Source: an uncultured Collinsella sp. (GTDB lineage: Bacteria > Actinomycetota > Coriobacteriia > Coriobacteriales > Coriobacteriaceae). Taken from it: a DNA stretch of 12,673 nt. Both the position numbers and the translations under genes were made by a program. Shown here piece after piece: positions 1-6,154 of the stretch; the stretch's first letter is position 1, and every line of letters begins with the position of its first letter. Below the pieces are notes generated by a model, which saw only the letters and a list, made by a program, of their open reading frames with translations, was not told where the DNA came from and did not search any database. Where the stretch lies: positions 1-12,673 of the forward strand of contig CABRDB010000044.1 of NCBI GenBank assembly GCA_902469555.1, given 5' to 3'.

Positions 1-27
1 CCTATGGCACTTCAACATCATTGTCGC

Positions 28-68
28 AGCCCCGACCCGCGGTCACGAGCGGGGGCTCCTATCTTTTT
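28..68 (+). terminator. Possible intrinsic terminator of an upstream gene
   Basis: An imperfect GC-rich hairpin (5' arm 28-40, 3' arm 49-57 reading GCGGGGGCT) is followed by a short T run at 64-68. It lies well upstream of the kinase gene, so it most likely ends transcription from a gene left of the window. The 5' arm needs a three-base bulge to pair, so the call is tentative. Confidence 0.4.
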
Positions 69-142
69 AGTGCCCTCGGATTGGGTCATAGTGTCTGTCC
101 GTCCTCAACATGTGATTCCGCCACGGTCCGCTTCGGTGCATG

Positions 143-173
143 TGATCCCTTGGGGACGGAGGAAAAGGGATCA
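143..173. repeat. Short inverted repeat in the kinase leader region
   Basis: A perfect 9-bp inverted repeat, TGATCCCTT at 143-151 and AAGGGATCA at 165-173, has a 13-nt loop rich in G and A and is followed by TTTT. It resembles the AAAGGG/CCCTTT hairpins elsewhere in the window but has a different arm and loop. It could be a terminator or a repeat-family member. The rest of 1-297 holds no convincing gene: the in-frame upward extension of the kinase ORF lacks family similarity. Confidence 0.5.
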
Positions 174-223
174 TTTTCCGAAACCTTTCCGCAACAATTC
201 GTCCTCCGCGGTGCCAGCGCCCG

Positions 224-252
224 TTCACAACGTCCCCTGCGCTACACTTAGT
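224..252 (+). promoter_or_regulatory. Candidate promoter of the kinase operon
   Basis: A TTCACA hexamer at 224-229 and CTTAGT at 247-252 are separated by 17 bp and lie about 45 bp upstream of the kinase start. The -10 is followed by CGCA. The candidate promoter upstream of the isomerase fusion has the similar layout TATAGT followed by CGCA. The match to consensus is weak, so this is a candidate only. Confidence 0.3.
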
Positions 253-297
253 CGCACTGTGGCGCTGCGCGCCGCGCCCGAAGCAAGGGAGACCCTC

Positions 298-1122
298 ATG
301 AAGAATACTCAGCTGCTGCTGATTAACGATATGTGCGGCTACGGCAAGGTCGCGCTTTCCGCCATGCTGCCGGTGCTGTCGCACATGGGTTACCGTATCC
401 ACAATCTGCCGACGGCACTTGTGTCCGACACGCTCAACTACCCCAAGTTCTACATCCACGACACCACCGAGTACGTGCGCCAAAGCCTCGCTATCTGGGA
501 GGAACTCGGCTTTGAGTTCGACGCCATCTCGACCGGCTTTATCGTGACCGAGGAAGAGACGCGCATCATCTCGGACTTTTGCCACCGCCGTGCGCAAAAG
601 GGCACCAAGGTGTTCGTCGATCCCATCATGGGCGACAACGGCAAGCTCTATGCCGGCGTGCCCGAGTCCACGATTGGCCTCATGCGGCACCTGCTGGAGT
701 GCGCAGACTACGCGGTGCCCAACTACACCGAGGCCTGTCTGCTCGCCGATACGCCTATTGCAGGGCAGATCACGCCCGATGAGGCCCGCGCCCTTGTGGA
801 CGCCGTGCGCGAGTTGGGTGCCAAGTCGGTGGTCATTACGAGCGCCGTGGTCAATGGCACGAACGCGGTTATCGGTTACGACCATGTAGCGGGGGAGTAC
901 TTCACGATTCCCTTTGAGCTCATTCCGGTCTATTTCCCGGGCACGGGCGACACGTTCTCGGCGGTGCTCGTCGGCCGCGTTATGGCAGGTTGGAGTCTGC
1001 AGCGCGCGACGTCCGATGCCATGCGCGTGGTAGCCGAGCTTATCGAGCGCAATGCCGACCAAGAGGACAAGTCGGCCGGCCTGCCCATCGAGGCCTGCCT
1101 GGACGTGATCGACCATGAGTAA
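298..1122 (+). CDS. Pyridoxal/pyridoxamine kinase-like protein (PfkB/ribokinase fold)
   Basis: This 274-aa protein belongs to the ribokinase-fold family of vitamin B6 kinases, which phosphorylate pyridoxal, pyridoxine or pyridoxamine at the 5' hydroxyl in the PLP salvage pathway in the cytoplasm. Visible motifs are the N-terminal strand with IND and GYGK (residues 9-17), VDPIMGDNGKLY (107-118), VPNYTEA (140-146) and the anion-hole/catalytic segment PGTGDTF (214-220), where Asp218 is the expected base. The length is normal for the family. The ATG at 298 was chosen because AAGGGAGA (285-292) sits 5 nt upstream and the protein there begins like family members; the open frame to position 4 is not supported. 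Its stop overlaps the next gene by 8 nt, so the two are probably translated together. The exact vitamer and the choice between PdxK and PdxY cannot be settled from sequence alone. Confidence 0.88.
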   Translation: MKNTQLLLINDMCGYGKVALSAMLPVLSHMGYRIHNLPTALVSDTLNYPKFYIHDTTEYVRQSLAIWEELGFEFDAISTGFIVTEEETRIISDFCHRRAQKGTKVFVDPIMGDNGKLYAGVPESTIGLMRHLLECADYAVPNYTEACLLADTPIAGQITPDEARALVDAVRELGAKSVVITSAVVNGTNAVIGYDHVAGEYFTIPFELIPVYFPGTGDTFSAVLVGRVMAGWSLQRATSDAMRVVAELIERNADQEDKSAGLPIEACLDVIDHE

Positions 1123-1444
1123 CGCTGGCGAGGGCGGCGTCAAGCCTGCGGGCGAGAACAAGCCGCTCAGCGCGCCGCGTGGCAAGCGTCCGCGTATCCG
1201 CGTGAGCTGCGTGGACCAGCTGGGTGCGTGCCGCTGCCACCATGGTCACAAACCGGGCGACGTTTTTGACTTCGACCGAGACCGCGGCAAGATGTGCGCC
1301 ATGGCCTGTCATGTGGGCTTTCCCTACATCGATATCCTGCGCTACGGCGGTACCGTGCCCGGTAACGAGCCAGGCACGGCAAAGTTCTGCTGTCCCGAGG
1401 TCGATACCCTGAACGTCTGGCTCGCCGAGATCGTCGACGAATAG
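1115..1444 (+). CDS. TIGR04076-like small Cys-rich protein
   Basis: This 109-aa protein has unknown function. It contains seven cysteines (32, 39, 41, 61, 65, 92, 93). The order is: a basic disordered N-terminus (1-28), a beta-strand segment IRVSCVD, CRCHHGHKPGDVFDF (39-53), KMCAMACHVGFPYIDILRYGG (60-79), and a C-terminal CCPEVDTLNVWLAEI. The pattern 'GD.F ... C..A ... I..L.YGG ... CCP' is what I recall of the TIGR04076 family, whose role is not established; conserved Cys may bind a metal or cluster, which is inference. Its ATG overlaps the kinase stop codon (ATGAGTAA), a classic coupling arrangement, so it is the second gene of a two-gene operon that probably ends at the hairpin at 1446-1482. 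Confidence 0.82.
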   Translation: MSNAGEGGVKPAGENKPLSAPRGKRPRIRVSCVDQLGACRCHHGHKPGDVFDFDRDRGKMCAMACHVGFPYIDILRYGGTVPGNEPGTAKFCCPEVDTLNVWLAEIVDE

Positions 1445-1445
1445 C

Positions 1446-1482
1446 CGGATGCGATAAAGGGGCGGTCCCTTTATCGCATCCG
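1446..1482. repeat. AAAGGG/CCCTTT hairpin after the kinase operon
   Basis: A 16-bp perfect stem (1446-1461 with 1467-1482) closes a 5-nt GCGGT loop two bases after the stop codon of the small Cys-rich gene. The core GATAAAGGG...CCCTTTATC matches other hairpins in this window. It may stop transcription of the kinase operon, but no T run follows directly, so it is called a repeat with possible terminator function. Confidence 0.8.
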
Positions 1483-1506
1483 CCGGTGGTGCTCCTTCTT
1501 TTTGCT

Positions 1507-1512
1507 TATAAT
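1507..1512 (+). promoter_or_regulatory. Candidate -10 element for the first ATPase gene
   Basis: TATAAT at 1507-1512 is a perfect sigma-70 -10 hexamer in the AT-rich stretch before the ATPase. No good -35 is visible 16-18 bp upstream. Transcription from here would start about position 1519 and put all three direct repeats (1520-1602) in the 5' leader. Confidence 0.4.
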
Positions 1513-1519
1513 CCTAAAT

Positions 1520-1602
1520 CTCTGCGTTTCATCCGATTTTAGGTTCTAAAAACTCTGCATTTCATCGATAATCAAGCATATAAACTCTGCATTTCATTCG
1601 AT
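1520..1602 (+). repeat. Three ~32-bp direct repeats upstream of the first ATPase
   Basis: The core CTCTGCATTTCATCGAT occurs three times: 1520-1537 (with G for A and one extra C), 1553-1569 and 1585-1602 (one extra T). The period is 33 then 32 bp, about three helical turns, so equivalent faces would be aligned. The last copy ends 20 bp before the ATPase start codon. The spacing and position suggest operator or iteron-like sites for a DNA-binding protein, possibly the ATPase itself; that role is inference. Confidence 0.75.
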
Positions 1603-1621
1603 GATATTGAGGGGAGAGCCT

Positions 1622-2983
1622 ATGCTGCGTAGGAAAATAGCGGCAGAGCTGGAGCGTTGGCTGAAGTCTGCCGAGCAAAAGGCCTTATTCATTACGGGTT
1701 CTCGCCAGATCGGCAAAAGCTATTCGATTCGCGCATTTGGCAAAGCCAGCCATGCAACCTACATTGAGCTCAACCTCATGGAAAATCGCCAGGCAAAAGA
1801 TGCTCTTCTCGAGGCGCGAGATGCCGATGATTTCATCAGCAGGGTGACGCTTCTTTCGGGAAAGCCGATAGCGCCAGGCAAAACGCTCGTGTTTATCGAT
1901 GAGGTCCAAGAGGCTCCCGACATCATGACGATGGCAAAGTTCCTTGTTGAGGACGGGAGGTGCCGCTGGGCGTTTTCGGGGTCAATGCTCGGGACCCAGT
2001 TCAAGGGCGTTAGGTCCTATCCCGTGGGATATGTTCACGAGCTTAGGATGTTCCCGCTCGATTTTGAGGAGTTTTGCTGGGCAATCGGGGTGAGCGAGGG
2101 AGCTCGCCAAACGATACGCGACGCGTGTATCAGCGAGAAGCCCATTCCTGATTACATTCATGACGCGATGATGGCAAACTTCAGGACCTATACCGTTGTC
2201 GGCGGAATGCCAGAGGTCGTGCAGCGTTTCCTTGACACGCGGGGCGACCTTGCCTCTGTTCGTCAGCTACAGTTAGAGCTCAACGAACAGTACCGGCGGG
2301 ATATCTCCAAGTATGCAAGCGGGCGAGCCCTTCAGGTGCAGAGCATTTACGATCAGCTCCCTATTATGCTTGAGGGCGAAAACAAACGCTTCGTGCTCAA
2401 TTCCATTGACCCCAAGGCGCATTACGACAAGTACCAGCGAGATTTTGTCTGGCTTGTCGATGCCGGCGTTGCTCTCAAGGCCGATATCGTAACCGAGCCA
2501 AAATCGCCTCTGCTCAAGACGGCGCGGCCATCGCAGTTCAAGCTATATCAATCGGATACGGGCATGTTGATGGCGCGCTACCCCGTTGGAGTCGCCCAGG
2601 CGGCGTATCTTGATAGCAAGGAACCCAATCTGGGCGGAATTTACGAAAACGTGGTGGCCCAGCAGCTGGCTGCCCAAAATCGCCAGCTTTACTACTATCA
2701 GACAAAAAAGCGCGGTGAAGTGGACTTTGTGGTCGACGGACCGGATGGGACGGCCATTCCGATCGAGGTTAAATCGGGCTCCTATTACCACGCGCACGCT
2801 GCGCTCGGTCATGTGCTTGATACTGCCGAATATGGCGTAAGGCTCGGAATTGTTTTCTCGAGAGGCAACGTTGAGCGCAACGGAGCTGTTCTCTATCTGC
2901 CGCTATATGCGACTTGGGCCCTTTCGGATGTTTTGGGTGACGCCCGTGCCGAGGGGATAAAGCTGGAGGTCAAGCCGGTCTAG
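1622..2983 (+). CDS. AAA family ATPase with C-terminal DUF4143-like domain
   Basis: This 453-aa protein has an N-terminal P-loop ATPase domain and a C-terminal PD-(D/E)XK-nuclease-like region typical of the ATP-binding/DUF4143 proteins common in gut bacteria. Visible are Walker A GSRQIGKS (26-33), Walker B LVFIDE (89-94), a sensor-1-like FSGS (118-121), and a C-terminal set of acidic residues: E342 in YENVVAQQL, GEVDFV (365-370) and IEVKSG (381-386), the last giving the ExK of a nuclease-type core. The ATG at 1622 is preferred over the ATG at 1601 because GGGGAGAG lies just before it and family members begin with a short basic helix. The function of the family is not settled; roles in defence, DNA handling or mobility have been considered. 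It stands alone between hairpin repeats, behind its own direct repeats, and its codon use is less GC-biased than its neighbours, which suggests acquisition. Confidence 0.85.
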   Translation: MLRRKIAAELERWLKSAEQKALFITGSRQIGKSYSIRAFGKASHATYIELNLMENRQAKDALLEARDADDFISRVTLLSGKPIAPGKTLVFIDEVQEAPDIMTMAKFLVEDGRCRWAFSGSMLGTQFKGVRSYPVGYVHELRMFPLDFEEFCWAIGVSEGARQTIRDACISEKPIPDYIHDAMMANFRTYTVVGGMPEVVQRFLDTRGDLASVRQLQLELNEQYRRDISKYASGRALQVQSIYDQLPIMLEGENKRFVLNSIDPKAHYDKYQRDFVWLVDAGVALKADIVTEPKSPLLKTARPSQFKLYQSDTGMLMARYPVGVAQAAYLDSKEPNLGGIYENVVAQQLAAQNRQLYYYQTKKRGEVDFVVDGPDGTAIPIEVKSGSYYHAHAALGHVLDTAEYGVRLGIVFSRGNVERNGAVLYLPLYATWALSDVLGDARAEGIKLEVKPV

Positions 2984-2994
2984 GCTCAGTCCCG

Positions 2995-3013
2995 AATGTG
3001 ACAAAGGGGCAGT
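2995..3013 (+). repeat. Half copy of the AAAGGG hairpin family
   Basis: AATGTGACAAAGGGGCAGT matches the left arm and loop of the hairpin repeats elsewhere in the window, but no matching right arm follows. It starts 12 nt after the ATPase stop codon and appears to be a truncated copy. Confidence 0.6.
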
Positions 3014-3043
3014 TTCATGGTCGTATCAAGCCGCTGTCTCGAG

Positions 3044-3117
3044 AAAATGAGCGTGGATTATCTCCCGTTTAGAGTGCACTTGAACGCTCAAAGTGGGAGA
3101 AAATCCACGCTCATTTT
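3044..3117. terminator. Long-arm bidirectional terminator between convergent genes
   Basis: Two 23-bp arms (3044-3066 and 3095-3117) pair with one mismatch around a 28-nt loop. The right arm ends in a T run (3114-3118) and the left arm begins with AAAA, so it has terminator form on both strands. It sits between the plus-strand ATPase and the minus-strand phosphatase, as expected for a shared terminator. The loop contains the small palindrome AGTGCACT. Confidence 0.75.
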
Positions 3118-3123
3118 TCATGC

Positions 3124-3141
3124 GGGAGATTATCCACGCTT
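3124..3141 (+). repeat. Extra copy of the terminator's right arm
   Basis: GGGAGATTATCCACGCTT repeats the right arm of the preceding hairpin (3095 onward) as a direct copy 29 bp downstream, matching its first 17 bases except for one T/A difference. At that position it matches the complement of the left arm better than the real right arm does. It could form an alternative, longer-loop hairpin with 3044-3066. It lies about 40 bp beyond the phosphatase stop codon. Confidence 0.7.
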
Positions 3142-3178
3142 GTTTCGCGCCGAAGGCGTGGCCCGCGACCTCGCTTGC

Positions 3179-3625
3179 CTACAGCTGCTCGAGCATAGCG
3201 GTACAGCCGGCGAGCACATCGCGGTAGGTGGCGTCGAAGTTGCCGGTGTACCAGGGATCGGCCACGTCGCCGGGGCGCTCGGTCCAATCGAGCAAGCGCG
3301 TAATCTTGCCGTCGGGGTCGTCGCCAAAGATGCGACGCAGGCCACGCGCGTTCTCAGCATCCATATAGACAATGTGATCCCAGTCGCCATACTCCGCGCG
3401 ACGCACCTGGCGCGCACGGTGGGCAACGACAGGAATCCCGACTTCACGCAGTTTGGCAACGGTACCGTGGTGCGGCGGGTTGCCGATCTCCTCAGTTGAG
3501 GTCGCTGCAGAATCGATGACAAACTCGCCCGCGCGCCCAGCGCGGCGCACCAGCTCGGTAAACACCGACTCAGCCATCGTCGAGCGACAGATATTCCCAT
3601 AGCAGATAAACAGTACACGTTGCAT
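3179..3625 (-). CDS. Low-molecular-weight protein tyrosine phosphatase
   Basis: This 148-aa cytoplasmic enzyme removes phosphate from phosphotyrosine proteins, or possibly small phosphate esters. It has the family P-loop CYGNICRS (residues 8-15) with nucleophile Cys8 and Arg14, and the general-acid loop DPWYTG (123-128) with Asp123. The start MQRVLFIC is the standard beginning of this family and is preceded by AAAGGAAA on the minus strand; an in-frame ATG 15 codons upstream lacks support. It lies 51 bp downstream of the MFS exporter on the same strand and is probably co-transcribed with it. A link between bacterial LMW-PTPs and exopolysaccharide or stress signalling is known, but no such genes are visible here. 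Confidence 0.92.
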   Translation of the reverse strand: MQRVLFICYGNICRSTMAESVFTELVRRAGRAGEFVIDSAATSTEEIGNPPHHGTVAKLREVGIPVVAHRARQVRRAEYGDWDHIVYMDAENARGLRRIFGDDPDGKITRLLDWTERPGDVADPWYTGNFDATYRDVLAGCTAMLEQL

Positions 3626-3676
3626 ATGCGGTTTCCTTTCGATCGCCATCATCGAGCTCGAGTATCGCATCTGCGC

Positions 3677-4912
3677 TTACGCCCTCGCCCGCTTGCGCTC
3701 CCAGCGAGCCAGCTTAATCGTCACCAGCGTAAGGGCCCAGGCCACAAGCGAGAGCGCAGCGCCCACGGCGCCTACGTATGCAATGCCAACGCTGCTTACC
3801 ACGGCGCCGCCCACTGCAGTGCCAAACGAGATACCGACGTTAAACGCCATGGGCTCAACCGAACTTGCGAGTACCATCGACTTGGGATGGCGGCTGCGAG
3901 CCACGTCCATAAAGTGCGTGATGCACGAGACCGAGAACAGGTACATGAGCATTGCCAGACTAAAGACAAAGACAAGTGCGAGCGGCATGGCAGCGCCCAC
4001 GGCAAACAGCCCAAACAATGCCGCCGCCTGCAGCGCGAACGTAACCAGCAGTGCCTTCATGCCAAAGCGCGCGTCGATCCATCCGCCCAAGATGTTCGAG
4101 ATCAGGCAGAACACGCCGTAGGCCATAAGCGTGGTGCTCGCCTGAACAGTGCCCATGCCCAGCACCTGCTCAAGATAAGGCGTCACGTAGCCGTAGAACA
4201 CATAGACCGATCCCACGCCAAACAAGAAGATGAGCATGCCGGTGATGATGCTCGGTTCGCGTAGAAGCCCCGCCTGCTCGCGAAAGGTGGCAGGCTCGTC
4301 GGTTTGCCCAGCGCGCGGCATAAACGCCACGAGCGCTCCGCAGATCAAAACGGCAAAGGTCAGCGTGCCGTACATGGCCACGTGCCAATCGAGCGTGTCG
4401 GCCACGAACTTGCCGATCGAAGTGACAAAGACCATTGCCACGGAAAACGCACCATATACCACCGAGATGGCAAGCGAAGTTTGCTGCGGGGACAGCAGCT
4501 CGGGGATGTACGTCACGCCCACGGCGAGCAGTGCGCCCGAGACGGATCCCAGGACAATGCGCGAGATAAACAGTACCTGGAAGTTGGGCGCCAACGCCAT
4601 GACCAGATTGCCGAGCACAAAGATAATGCTGTAGCACACGAGCAGCTGGTAACGGCGGAAGCGCCCCGTGCTGAGCGCAAGCACCGGCGTCGCGATGGCG
4701 TAGACCAGTGCAAAAACGCTGATGAGCTGGCCCGCAGTGGCAAGCGATATGCCGAGTTCCGTCGCCAAGTCACTTTCGATGCCGATGACCACGAACTCGG
4801 AGCAGCCGAGCGAGAATCCCAGCAGCACGAGCAGCGCCAGGCAGAGCTTGGTGCGCGCGGGGGAGAGCGCGGCGGCGGTTGACTTACTTTTAGGCGTGGT
4901 TGCGGCGGTCAA
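3677..4912 (-). CDS. MFS transporter, DHA1 (AraJ/sugar-efflux-like) type
   Basis: This protein of about 411 aa has roughly 12 hydrophobic segments and is a major facilitator of the drug:H+ antiporter-1 type in the cytoplasmic membrane. Typical features include the first helix with LGFSLGCSEFVVIGI (the family's '.F.hG..EF...G..' pattern), the loop after helix 2-3 ending STGRFRRY, and LGSVSGALLAVG in helix 4-5. The substrate cannot be read from sequence; related proteins export sugars, arabinose or drugs. The start is uncertain: a TTG at 4912 has GGAG 8 nt upstream and is chosen, while the open frame extends to a TTG at 4960 with no ribosome binding site. No in-frame ATG precedes the first membrane helix. 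It is divergent from the isomerase fusion gene and upstream of the phosphatase. Confidence 0.86.
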   Translation of the reverse strand: MTAATTPKSKSTAAALSPARTKLCLALLVLLGFSLGCSEFVVIGIESDLATELGISLATAGQLISVFALVYAIATPVLALSTGRFRRYQLLVCYSIIFVLGNLVMALAPNFQVLFISRIVLGSVSGALLAVGVTYIPELLSPQQTSLAISVVYGAFSVAMVFVTSIGKFVADTLDWHVAMYGTLTFAVLICGALVAFMPRAGQTDEPATFREQAGLLREPSIITGMLIFLFGVGSVYVFYGYVTPYLEQVLGMGTVQASTTLMAYGVFCLISNILGGWIDARFGMKALLVTFALQAAALFGLFAVGAAMPLALVFVFSLAMLMYLFSVSCITHFMDVARSRHPKSMVLASSVEPMAFNVGISFGTAVGGAVVSSVGIAYVGAVGAALSLVAWALTLVTIKLARWERKRARA

Positions 4913-4969
4913 GGTTGTCACTCCAATGTCGCATGAATAAGCGGGATTCAATCCCTGCAACTCTAACAG

Positions 4970-5000
4970 AATGTGTCAGGTGCCTGCCCCCTTTGTCGCA
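4970..5000. repeat. Divergent hairpin-family copy in the divergent promoter region
   Basis: The segment starts AATGTGTCAGG and ends CCCCCTTTGTCGCA, like a decayed or variant member of the TGTGACAAAGGG...CCCTTTGTCACA family. The two halves pair poorly. It supplies the TTGTCG hexamer that may act as the -35 of the next gene. Confidence 0.45.
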
Positions 5001-5021
5001 GGCTGCGCTTGCCTGTATAGT
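4993..5021 (+). promoter_or_regulatory. Candidate promoter of the LpdD-Idi fusion gene
   Basis: TTGTCG (4993-4998) and TATAGT (5016-5021) are separated by exactly 17 bp, a good sigma-70 arrangement, with transcription expected to begin near 5028 and a leader of about 45 nt. The -10 overlaps the dyad at 5011-5033, so a protein bound there would block or modulate initiation. Confidence 0.55.
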
Positions 5022-5033
5022 CGCAATACAGGC
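5011..5033. promoter_or_regulatory. Dyad overlapping the fusion-gene promoter
   Basis: GCCTGTAT (5011-5018) and ATACAGGC (5026-5033) form a perfect 8-bp inverted repeat with a 7-bp spacer. It covers the -10 element. A near-identical sequence is found upstream of the permease-UbiD-UbiX genes at 6155-6173, which suggests a shared operator or promoter element. Confidence 0.5.
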
Positions 5034-5073
5034 GAAGATGGTCTCAGGTACATCGCGGGCGACAGGAGATCCC

Positions 5074-6021
5074 ATGGGTATGCACACGACAAAGGTTGCA
5101 GTGGGCGAGGGCAAGTTTGTGCTCGAGGCCCAGTTGACGGTGACGCCGCGAGGCATGGCGGTGTACGCCTGCTCGCCGGAGTTCGCGCACCTGGGCGCCA
5201 CGGCGCAGGCCATTCCGCGCCCCGAGCCCGGCCGCACGGCGACGGTGAGCATCTTGGCTGTCCCGTGTCATCGAGACGAGATCCCGGCGCACGATATCGC
5301 GGCGGCGCTGGCCACGCGCTTTGGCGTGCCGGTAGTTGCAAGCACGGGTTTTCATGTTGAACAGGCGAGCGGGGACGACCTGCAGCGCGTGCTCGACACC
5401 ACTAAGGAGCTCATCGCCGCGCTCGAGGAAGCCGCAGCCCGTATTCTGCGCGCCGGTTGGGATGAGGGCGGTGTGGGCGCCGAGGTCGTGGCGGTCGATG
5501 CCGCGACCGGCGAGGCGCTTGGCCCTGTCGACCGCATCGATGCTCATGTCGGCGAGGGCATCCTGCATCAGGCATTTCTGACGCTTTTGGTCGAGGGCCG
5601 GGGCGAAGACGCGCGCCTGCTGCTCTGTCGTCGCAGTCCGCTCAAACGACTGTGGGGCGGGGTGCTGGCCGATAGCTGTGCCGGCCATCCGCTCCCCGGG
5701 GAGGACGTTGTCGCCGCGACGGCGCGCCGCATCAACGAAGAGCTCGGCATCACGCGCGCACCCGATCAGCTCGAGCACCTCGGACACGTGGTGTACCGCG
5801 AGGACCACGGCGACGGCCGCTGCGAGTGCGAATGGTGCGAGGTCTACCTTGCCCATGTTGAGCCGGGCGAGCTGCATATCAACCAAGAGGAGATCTCGGA
5901 AGTGCGCCGCGTGGCCCCGTCCGAGCTTAAAGGCTACCTGCAGGGTCGCCCCGAGCAGCTGGCCCCCTGGCTCCGCGAGGCCCTGGAGGTCCCCTCCATC
6001 CGCGCAGCCCTCGCTATGTGA
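5074..6021 (+). CDS. idi: Fusion: LpdD-like prenyl-FMN chaperone domain + type I isopentenyl-diphosphate isomerase
   Basis: This 315-aa protein has two parts. Residues ~5-125 resemble the small LpdD-type proteins encoded with UbiD decarboxylases (annotated as prenylated-flavin chaperones): AHLGATAQA (38-46), VPCHRDE (63-69) and VVASTGFHVEQAS (87-99), ending in a helix to ~125. Residues ~135-312 are a type I (Nudix-fold) IPP isomerase, which interconverts IPP and DMAPP: RIDAH...LHQAF supplies the metal-ligand His158 and His165, SCAGHP the catalytic Cys202 and His205, GE...RRINEELGI the Nudix-like helix, and ECEWC Glu251 and Glu253. All these positions agree with the E. coli enzyme (His25, His32, Cys67, His69, Glu114, Glu116), so it should be active. 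The ATG at 5074 follows AGGAGA; upstream residues of the open frame are not conserved-looking. The isomerase part is near certain; the N-terminal assignment rests on pattern memory. The stop TGA lies inside a hairpin repeat. Confidence 0.88.
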   Translation: MGMHTTKVAVGEGKFVLEAQLTVTPRGMAVYACSPEFAHLGATAQAIPRPEPGRTATVSILAVPCHRDEIPAHDIAAALATRFGVPVVASTGFHVEQASGDDLQRVLDTTKELIAALEEAAARILRAGWDEGGVGAEVVAVDAATGEALGPVDRIDAHVGEGILHQAFLTLLVEGRGEDARLLLCRRSPLKRLWGGVLADSCAGHPLPGEDVVAATARRINEELGITRAPDQLEHLGHVVYREDHGDGRCECEWCEVYLAHVEPGELHINQEEISEVRRVAPSELKGYLQGRPEQLAPWLREALEVPSIRAALAM

Positions 6022-6046
6022 AAAAAAGACAGTCCCTTTGCCACAT
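6016..6046. repeat. Degenerate hairpin-family copy overlapping the fusion gene's stop codon
   Basis: ATGTG (6016-6020) and CACAT (6042-6046) bracket a core with GACAGTCCCTTTGCC, recognisable as a member of the TGTGACAAAGGGACAGTCCCTTTGTCACA family with four substitutions to A in the left arm. The gene's TGA (6019-6021) is part of the repeat, so the last codons may have been shaped by its insertion. Confidence 0.65.
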
Positions 6047-6048
6047 CC

Positions 6049-6115
6049 AAACCGTCACAACATTCGATGAAAATCTCGAAATCGAGGAAAAGCGTCGAAT
6101 GTTGTGACGGTTTTT
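6049..6115 (+). terminator. Long-arm intrinsic terminator after the fusion gene
   Basis: Perfect 19-bp arms (6049-6067 and 6095-6113) enclose a 27-nt loop that itself holds a small CTCGA/TCGAG stem. A T run (6111-6115) follows. It should end transcription of the fusion gene and separate it from the permease-UbiD-UbiX genes. Confidence 0.82.
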
Positions 6116-6154
6116 GCCCAGAGGATCGCTTCCCATCTAAAAAATCCCGCTTGA

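Noticed and set aside
1..297. Riboswitch or tRNA upstream of the kinase
   Set aside because: Only a terminator-like hairpin and one short inverted repeat are visible; no conserved riboswitch core or cloverleaf could be recognised.
67..1185. 372-aa minus-strand open frame over the kinase gene
   Set aside because: It is a mirror of GC-rich codons on the other strand, with His/Arg/Gly-rich composition and no recognisable motif; the plus-strand kinase is clear.
1520..1602. Possible CRISPR array
   Set aside because: Only three degenerate 17-bp cores with ~15-bp AT-rich spacers and no cas genes; the size and position fit operator or iteron repeats instead.
3017..3499. 160-aa plus-strand open frame over the terminator and phosphatase
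   Set aside because: It reads through a hairpin repeat and the reverse complement of the phosphatase; no plausible start signal or domain.
4913..4960. Upstream TTG extension of the MFS exporter
   Set aside because: The TTG at 4960 lacks a ribosome binding site and adds 16 residues unlike an MFS N-terminus; the TTG at 4912 with GGAG upstream fits better, although the start remains uncertain.
4900..5073. 58-codon N-terminal extension of the isomerase fusion
   Set aside because: It would cover the candidate promoter and dyad, and the ATG at 5074 has a good AGGAGA; the extension has no recognisable domain.
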